Notes under the pieces: model-generated
Told to the model about the DNA's origin: nothing
Seen by the model: only the letters and a program-made list of their open reading frames with translations
The model's database searches: none
Assembly: GCA_004554205.1 (NCBI GenBank)
Contig: SFNH01000112.1
Coordinates: 1 to 5,847, forward strand
DNA length: 5,847 nt
Direction of reading: 5' to 3'
Source of the DNA: Clostridium sp.
Lineage (GTDB): Bacteria > Bacillota > Clostridia > Lachnospirales > Lachnospiraceae
Shown: piece after piece, positions 1 through 5,847 of the stretch
How positions within the stretch are numbered: position 1 is the first letter of the stretch
How the letters are laid out: each line of letters opens with the position of its first letter
Program-made: the position numbers and the translations under genes

Positions 1-92
1 TCCTCGCGGTTGGTGATGGGCGCGCGGGAGATGACCTCTATCTTACCCTTCCATTCTTTATGTTTCTCGATCGCAAGCTGTTTTTTGTCCAT
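1..92 (-). CDS. Malic enzyme, N-terminal fragment (cut by window edge)
   Basis: Only the first 30 codons are present, reading leftward from ATG at 92-90. The peptide starts MDKKQLAIEKHKEWKGKIEV and continues with ISRAPITNRE. The H-K-E-W-K-G-K-I-E-V-x-S-R pattern followed by a (T/K)NRE stretch is the familiar amino terminus of bacterial malic enzymes, where it leads into the LAYTPGVAEPC-type segment. That diagnostic part, the NAD(P) domain and the metal-binding residues all lie outside the window. The family oxidatively decarboxylates malate to pyruvate in the cytoplasm, producing NADH or NADPH; the cofactor cannot be judged here. A purine-rich AGGAGGAGG (112-104) lies about 11 nt before the ATG and supports this start. 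The gene follows clpB on the same strand after an 84-bp gap that carries its own promoter. The call rests on recognising a short N-terminus, so it is good but not certain. Confidence 0.75.
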   Translation of the reverse strand, partial: MDKKQLAIEKHKEWKGKIEVISRAPITNRE

Positions 93-127
93 GCCTTTTG
101 TTTCCTCCTCCTGCTGTTAGTGCTCTC

Positions 128-156
128 ATTCTAACGCAAATCAGGGGAAGCGTCAA
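128..156 (-). promoter_or_regulatory. Sigma-A promoter for the malic enzyme gene
   Basis: Read on the minus strand, TTGACG (156-151) is followed by a 17-bp spacer and TAGAAT (133-128). Each box has one mismatch to TTGACA/TATAAT, and the spacing is ideal. The predicted start near 121 gives a leader of about 28 nt that includes the AGGAGGAGG ribosome binding site. The -35 box lies inside the hairpin that follows clpB. This is a sequence-based prediction only. Confidence 0.65.
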
Positions 157-169
157 CAGGACGCTCCCC
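144..169 (-). terminator. Hairpin after clpB, probable weak terminator or attenuator
   Basis: On the plus strand GGGG-A-AGCGTC (144-154) pairs with GACGCT-CCCC (160-169) around the loop AACAG, giving a 10-bp GC-rich stem with one bulged base. It begins 7 nt past the clpB stop codon. The sequence that follows in the direction of clpB transcription is TGATTTGCG, only modestly T-rich, so termination may be incomplete and some clpB transcripts may continue into malic enzyme. It could also act as a 3' stabilising hairpin. Confidence 0.5.
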
Positions 170-176
170 CTCGTCA

Positions 177-2768
<2,592 letters not shown>

Positions 2769-2776
2769 ATGTCATG

Positions 2777-2781
2777 CCTCC
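2777..2781 (-). promoter_or_regulatory. Ribosome binding site of clpB
   Basis: GGAGG on the minus strand ends 8 nt before the ATG at 2768-2766. A nearer ATG (2775-2773) is only 1 nt from it and opens a 24-codon out-of-frame reading frame, so the 2768 start is preferred. Confidence 0.8.
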
Positions 2782-2822
2782 GTTCTCAGTGTAACAGACG
2801 TTACTTACCTGTGCGATCATTT

Positions 2823-2843
2823 TGTTATATGTGTGCTATAACA
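2823..2843 (-). repeat. 21-bp perfect inverted repeat at the 5' end of the clpB leader
   Basis: TGTTATA (2823-2829) and TATAACA (2837-2843) form perfect 7-bp arms around a 7-nt spacer. The predicted clpB transcript starts near 2844, so this repeat would form a hairpin at the very 5' end of the mRNA. It could stabilise the mRNA, or it could be an operator overlapping the start site. A second, smaller repeat, GTAAC-AGAC-GTTAC (2791-2804), lies further along the same leader. No function is demonstrated for either. Confidence 0.5.
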
Positions 2844-2850
2844 TAACCAC

Positions 2851-2879
2851 ACTATACCACAGATTGTTAGCACTGTCAA
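2851..2879 (-). promoter_or_regulatory. Sigma-A promoter of clpB
   Basis: On the minus strand a perfect TTGACA (2879-2874) is followed by a 17-bp spacer and TATAGT (2856-2851), one mismatch from consensus. The predicted start near 2844 gives a leader of about 75 nt. The -35 box lies within the CIRCE element, in its central spacer and left arm, so bound HrcA would block RNA polymerase directly. Confidence 0.85.
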
Positions 2880-2893
2880 GTGGTGAGTGCTAA
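2867..2893. promoter_or_regulatory. CIRCE operator (HrcA binding site)
   Basis: TTAGCACTG (2867-2875), a 9-bp spacer and GAGTGCTAA (2885-2893) match the CIRCE consensus TTAGCACTC-N9-GAGTGCTAA at 17 of 18 arm positions. The one deviation is G instead of C at 2875. CIRCE is the operator of the HrcA heat-shock repressor, best known upstream of groESL and the hrcA-grpE-dnaK operon. Its overlap with the clpB -35 box places clpB in the predicted HrcA regulon. The right arm ends 44 bp before the -35 box of the divergent nucleotidase promoter, so an effect on that gene is less likely. Confidence 0.93.
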
Positions 2894-2904
2894 TTTTGTG
2901 CGTT

Positions 2905-2934
2905 TTACAAAAATATATATGTTTCTTACAAAAA
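2905..2934 (+). repeat. Direct repeat TTACAAAAA x2, 21 bp apart
   Basis: TTACAAAAA occurs at 2905-2913 and again at 2926-2934, offset by 21 bp (two helical turns). The second copy ends 3 bp before the -35 box of the nucleotidase promoter. The A-runs could act as an UP-like or bent-DNA activator region, or the repeat could be a two-site operator. Chance is plausible in DNA this AT-rich. Confidence 0.35.
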
Positions 2935-2937
2935 AAC

Positions 2938-2966
2938 TTGTCCATTTTTTATAAATATAATACAAT
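2938..2966 (+). promoter_or_regulatory. Probable promoter of the LysM nucleotidase gene
   Basis: TTGTCC (2938-2943), a 17-bp spacer and TACAAT (2961-2966) give a reasonable sigma-A promoter in very AT-rich DNA. The transcript would begin near 2973, about 40 nt before the start codon. A perfect TATAAT also occurs at 2956-2961 but has no well-placed -35 box, so the exact -10 is uncertain. Confidence 0.55.
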
Positions 2967-2976
2967 TAAATTATCA

Positions 2977-2995
2977 TGCAGAGATTATTACTGCA
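2977..2995 (+). repeat. Small inverted repeat in the nucleotidase leader
   Basis: TGCAG (2977-2981) and CTGCA (2991-2995) flank a 9-nt AT-rich loop. The repeat begins a few bases after the predicted transcript start and ends 2 nt before the AAAGGAGGT ribosome binding site. It could be a weak 5' hairpin or an operator half-site pair. The stem is only 5 bp. Confidence 0.3.
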
Positions 2996-2997
2996 CA

Positions 2998-3006
2998 AAA
3001 GGAGGT
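2998..3006 (+). promoter_or_regulatory. Ribosome binding site that fixes the nucleotidase start
   Basis: AAAGGAGGT is a near-perfect anti-16S match, with GGAGG ending 7 nt before ATG 3013. It settles the start at 3013 rather than at the in-frame GTG at 2887, which lies inside the CIRCE element and upstream of the promoter. Confidence 0.92.
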
Positions 3007-3012
3007 AAATAC

Positions 3013-4881
3013 ATGAAGAACAAGAAACTTCTGTCCCTGCTGCTGGCTCTGGCCATGATATTTTCTCTGACCATAACCGCCGGCGCAGAGGAGACTACCG
3101 CTTCCATGAATGGATCGGTGGTCATCCTGCACACCAACGATGTGCATGGCGCCATCGGCGGCTATGCCAAGGTAGCTGCCCTCAAGAAGGCTTTTGAGAG
3201 CCAGGGTTCGTATGTCCTGCTGGTGGATGCCGGTGATTTTATCCAGGGCGACCCCACCGTCAGCGTGTCTAAGGGCGCCACTGCCGTAGAGCTGATGAAT
3301 CTGGCGGGCTACGACGCAGCCGCCCTCGGCAACCATGAATTTGACTATGGTTATGACAATCTGGCCTCCCTGTCCGGCAAGACGCACTTCCCCCTTGTGT
3401 CTGCTAACGTGCTGTTCAACGGCAATCTGGCCTTTACAGACAACGTGATCTTTACCGCCCCTGACGGAACCAGGATAGGCGTCTTCGGTCTGGCCACCCC
3501 TGAGACCGCCACTAAGGCTCATCCCGCCAAAATTCAGGGTGTTACCTTCCTTGGTAAACAGGAGATGTTCGACTGTGCCCAGAAACAAGTGGATTACCTG
3601 AAAGCCAACGGATGCAACTATATTATTTGCCTGGGGCACCTGGGCATTGACGATGAATCCCGTGGCAACCGCTCCATCGACCTGCTTGAGAAGGTAAACG
3701 GCATCGACGTATTCATCGACGGTCATTCCCACTCTACCCTTGATGCGTTAGCTGAGGCCGCCGGCGAAACGGTGAGCAAGTTGCCCGCTCAGGGCATGGT
3801 CAATACGGAGACCAGCACTGTCTCTGCCGCGAGCGGCAAACCTCTGGTGACTTCCACCGGCACGAAGCTTGCGAATGTCGGCGTTGTTACCATCAGCGCT
3901 GACGGCTCCCGCTCCGCCCGCTCAATCCCCCTGGACAACCTAGATATTACTCCCGACCAAACAGTAGCCGACCGTGCCGCCGCCATCCAGAAAGAGATTG
4001 ACAGCGATTACGGAACTGTGTTTGCTAAGACTGCCGTGGAGCTAAACGGCGTAAAAGAAAGCGTCCGCTCCGGCGAGACCAATCTGGGCAACCTCATCAC
4101 GGATGCTCTTGTCTGGGGCGCCAAAAAAAACGGTGAGCAGGTAGATGCTGCTGTCACCAACGGCGGCGGCATTCGTGCGAGCATCTCCGCCGGAGACATT
4201 ACCAAAAAGGACATCAATACTGTTCTCCCATTTGGCAATACCTTAAGTATCGTTAAGGTTACAGGCGCGGAGCTGCTGGAAGTGCTGGAGGCCTCTACAT
4301 ACTGTACTCCCCAGACCATCGGCGGCTTCCCCCATGTGTCCGGTATCGAGTTCACTGTGGACACCGCTAAGGCCTATGACCAGGGCGAACCGTATCCCGG
4401 TTCCACCTACTGCAAGCCCAGGAGTATCCAGCGCGTGACCATTCAGTCCGTGGGCGACAAGGCATTTGACGCTGACAAAGTTTACACCATCGCCACCAAT
4501 GACTTTATGGCTTCCGGGGGCGATACTTACTATGCTTTCAAGGCATCTTCCGCCACTTATGACCTGGGACTGCTCATGGATGAGGTAGTCATGGATTACA
4601 TTACTGACGAGCTGAAGGGCACCGTCACGGCTGAAGCCTACGGAAGCCCCGAGGGCCGCATCAACATCGTGACTGCTCCTGTTGAAAAGTCTGCCCAGCC
4701 CGCAAAGCCTGCGGAAAACAACATTTATACCGTAGTGTCTGGCGACTGCCTGTGGGGAATCGCGCAAAAGGTCTACGGTACCGGCGCCAAATGGGGCATT
4801 ATTTATGAGGCAAACAAGGCTGTTATCAAAGATCCCGGCATGATCTATATCGGCCAGGATCTGACTGTCCCCGCCGCCTGA
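3013..4881 (+). CDS. Secreted 5'-nucleotidase / 2',3'-cyclic-nucleotide phosphodiesterase with C-terminal LysM domain
   Basis: A 622-residue UshA/YfkN-type enzyme predicted to act outside the membrane, hydrolysing nucleotides (possibly also cyclic nucleotides or UDP-sugars) to nucleosides and phosphate. Residues 1-25 form a signal peptide: KNKK, a Leu-rich core, then an AGA cleavage site before EE. The metallophosphatase domain (about 35-300) keeps its dimetal ligands: HTNDVHG (40-46), DAGDF (72-76), GNHEFD (106-111), GHL (208-210) and GHSH (237-240). The C-terminal nucleotidase domain (about 335-555) has ETNLGN (355-360), NGGGIR (383-388), LPFGNT (405-410) and NDFMASGGD (496-504), including the two Phe (407, 498) expected to sandwich the base. 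A Pro/Ala/Lys linker (about 557-569) leads to one LysM (571-620) that should hold the enzyme on peptidoglycan; its usual GDTLW is GDCLW. There is no LPXTG sorting motif. Ala and Ser codon choice differs from both flanking genes, suggesting transfer. It is monocistronic with its own promoter and terminator. Exact substrate is unknown. Confidence 0.93.
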   Translation: MKNKKLLSLLLALAMIFSLTITAGAEETTASMNGSVVILHTNDVHGAIGGYAKVAALKKAFESQGSYVLLVDAGDFIQGDPTVSVSKGATAVELMNLAGYDAAALGNHEFDYGYDNLASLSGKTHFPLVSANVLFNGNLAFTDNVIFTAPDGTRIGVFGLATPETATKAHPAKIQGVTFLGKQEMFDCAQKQVDYLKANGCNYIICLGHLGIDDESRGNRSIDLLEKVNGIDVFIDGHSHSTLDALAEAAGETVSKLPAQGMVNTETSTVSAASGKPLVTSTGTKLANVGVVTISADGSRSARSIPLDNLDITPDQTVADRAAAIQKEIDSDYGTVFAKTAVELNGVKESVRSGETNLGNLITDALVWGAKKNGEQVDAAVTNGGGIRASISAGDITKKDINTVLPFGNTLSIVKVTGAELLEVLEASTYCTPQTIGGFPHVSGIEFTVDTAKAYDQGEPYPGSTYCKPRSIQRVTIQSVGDKAFDADKVYTIATNDFMASGGDTYYAFKASSATYDLGLLMDEVVMDYITDELKGTVTAEAYGSPEGRINIVTAPVEKSAQPAKPAENNIYTVVSGDCLWGIAQKVYGTGAKWGIIYEANKAVIKDPGMIYIGQDLTVPAA

Positions 4882-4928
4882 AAACATCCTGTATAAGTCA
4901 GGCGAAAGGGAATTAGCTGACACATACT

Positions 4929-4979
4929 GACTGATAAGCGATGGCTAAATCATAAAAGCCATCGCTTATCAGTCTTTTT
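4929..4979 (+). terminator. Strong Rho-independent terminator of the nucleotidase gene
   Basis: A perfect 18-bp stem (4929-4946 with 4957-4974) encloses a 10-nt A-rich loop and is followed directly by TTTTTATT. It starts 47 nt after the nucleotidase stop codon. The T-run overlaps the stop codon of the convergent mscS gene (4978-4980). Read in the mscS direction, the hairpin follows that stop almost at once but is not trailed by a T-run, so on that strand it is more likely a 3' stabiliser or weak terminator. Confidence 0.93.
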
Positions 4980-5838
4980 ATTGTTGCCGTATATGCACAT
5001 CCACCTGGTTAAACGGAATCTCAATCCCGGCCTTGTCAAACGCCTCCTTCACGCCCTCGAGGATATCCCAGCGCACGTTCCAGTAGTTCTCCGTCCTCGT
5101 CCAGCCGCGCCCGCCGATCATCACGGCGCTGTCCGCGAGCTCGCCCACATAAACAGTGATGCCGTCCTCCCTGATGACGAGCGGGTGCGCCTCGTAGACC
5201 TGGCGCACGAGCTCCTTCGCAAGCTTCATATCCGAGGAATAGCCGATGCCGACCTCGATGTCCACCCGGCGCTTCTCCTGCGCCGTAACATTGACAAGCG
5301 TATTGTTTGACAGCGTGCCGTTTGGGATCGTGATCTTTTTATTGTCTATGGTGATAAGCGTCGTGTAGACCAGCCCCACATTTTCCACCGTCCCCTCGTT
5401 TCCGCTGCAGATAATATAATCTCCGACGGAAAACGGGCGCATCAAAAGAATGAGGAGACCGCCTGCCACATTTGCGAGGCTTCCCTGCAGCGATAAGCCG
5501 ATGGCAAGTCCCGCGGAGCCGAGCAGCGCGATGATGGATGCCGACGGGATGCCGATCTTTTCCGCCGCGATAAAGATCGCAAGCGCGTAGACAGCCGCAT
5601 TGACCACTGAGACAAGAAACCGGCTCACACTTAAGTCGAGCTCCAGCCGCTCGCATGTCCGTCTCACGCCCCGGCGGATGATGCGCGCCAGCCGCGTTCC
5701 GATAAAAATGATCAGGGCGGCGATCAGCAGGCGGTAGCCGAAGCTCAAGAGCCCCGGCATCCAGCCCTTCACCGTCTCCAGCATCGCATTTGGATTTAAC
5801 TGCTGCAAGTCCTCTTCTACCTGCGCCGCAACCGCCAT
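4978..5838 (-). CDS. mscS: Small-conductance mechanosensitive ion channel, MscS family, complete
   Basis: A 286-residue integral membrane channel, the same length as Escherichia coli MscS. The family forms heptamers that open under membrane tension and release solutes during hypo-osmotic shock. Three hydrophobic segments are visible: TM1 about 30-49, TM2 about 74-92, and the pore-lining TM3 about 98-133. TM3 carries the Gly/Ala-packed GLAIGLSLQGSLANVAGG (110-127). By alignment from memory, Leu111 and Leu115 match the E. coli pore leucines 105 and 109, and Gly119 matches hinge Gly113. The signature RPFSVGDYI (134-142) follows, then the cytoplasmic beta domain with IPNG (171-174) and an alpha/beta domain ending AGIEIPFNQVDVHI (270-283). 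The start has GAGGAG only 3 nt upstream, which is tight, but Met19 lacks a ribosome binding site. Any promoter is beyond the right edge. Its stop overlaps the convergent terminator. Confidence 0.95.
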   Translation of the reverse strand: MAVAAQVEEDLQQLNPNAMLETVKGWMPGLLSFGYRLLIAALIIFIGTRLARIIRRGVRRTCERLELDLSVSRFLVSVVNAAVYALAIFIAAEKIGIPSASIIALLGSAGLAIGLSLQGSLANVAGGLLILLMRPFSVGDYIICSGNEGTVENVGLVYTTLITIDNKKITIPNGTLSNNTLVNVTAQEKRRVDIEVGIGYSSDMKLAKELVRQVYEAHPLVIREDGITVYVGELADSAVMIGGRGWTRTENYWNVRWDILEGVKEAFDKAGIEIPFNQVDVHIRQQ

Positions 5839-5841
5839 TGT

Positions 5842-5847
5842 CTCCTC
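5842..5847 (-). promoter_or_regulatory. Ribosome binding site of mscS (at window edge)
   Basis: GAGGAG on the minus strand is separated from ATG 5838-5836 by only ACA. The spacing is shorter than the usual 5-9 nt, and the motif may extend past the window end. It still supports this start better than any internal Met codon. Confidence 0.6.

Noticed and set aside
2769..2844. RNA thermometer (ROSE or fourU type) in the clpB leader
   Set aside because: The GGAGG ribosome binding site is not paired with any visible complementary stretch nearby. The leader hairpins leave it free, and CIRCE already explains heat control.
2887..3012. N-terminal extension of the nucleotidase starting at GTG 2887 (42 extra residues)
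   Set aside because: The GTG is part of the CIRCE right arm, the extension is AT-rich with no ribosome binding site, and the predicted promoter lies downstream of it. The start at 3013 has a near-perfect ribosome binding site and is followed at once by a normal signal peptide.
2974..3732. 252-codon minus-strand reading frame opposite the nucleotidase N-terminal half
   Set aside because: It lies entirely opposite a clearly real gene and its control region, has no recognisable domain, and looks like a shadow of GC-rich coding sequence. The same applies to minus-strand frames at 3789-3986, 4008-4364 and 4243-4923.
4929..4979. Fully bidirectional terminator for both the nucleotidase and mscS
   Set aside because: In the mscS direction the hairpin is followed by AGTATGTGTC, not a T-run, so efficient intrinsic termination on that strand is not supported.

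Overview
The window looks like chromosomal DNA of an anaerobic Gram-positive Clostridia, probably a Lachnospiraceae-type organism. Supporting signs are strong AGGAGG ribosome binding sites, sigma-A type promoters, a CIRCE heat-shock operator, and a secreted enzyme with a short Gram-positive signal peptide and a LysM tail. The genus is an inference from protein flavour only. Nothing phage-like, CRISPR-like or transposon-like is visible.

Layout, left to right. (1) Positions 1-92, minus strand: the first 30 codons of a malic enzyme gene, running off the left edge. (2) Positions 93-176: a compact regulatory gap in which a hairpin just after clpB overlaps a good sigma-A promoter for malic enzyme. 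(3) Positions 177-2768, minus: complete clpB disaggregase. (4) Positions 2769-3012: a 244-bp AT-rich divergent control region. It holds the clpB promoter embedded in a CIRCE element, a 21-bp inverted repeat at the predicted clpB transcript start, and a separate plus-strand promoter and ribosome binding site. (5) Positions 3013-4881, plus: a secreted UshA-type 5'-nucleotidase / cyclic-nucleotide phosphodiesterase with a C-terminal LysM domain. (6) Positions 4929-4979: a strong 18-bp-stem terminator whose T-run contains the stop codon of the convergent gene. (7) Positions 4978-5838, minus: a complete small-conductance mechanosensitive channel (MscS). No gap reaches 300 bp.

How the genes relate: clpB is predicted to be repressed by HrcA and released on heat or protein-folding stress. 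MscS protects against hypo-osmotic shock. Malic enzyme is central carbon metabolism. The nucleotidase scavenges extracellular nucleotides at the cell wall. The three minus-strand genes resemble each other in codon choice (GCG, ACG, CGC, AGC). The plus-strand nucleotidase prefers GCC/GCT, ACC and TCC/TCT, and is bounded by its own promoter and terminator. It therefore looks like a self-contained cassette inserted into an otherwise minus-strand housekeeping stretch.

I found no convincing new multi-gene system. The more interesting points are the overlapped regulatory sites (promoter in operator, promoter in terminator) and the foreign-looking nucleotidase gene.
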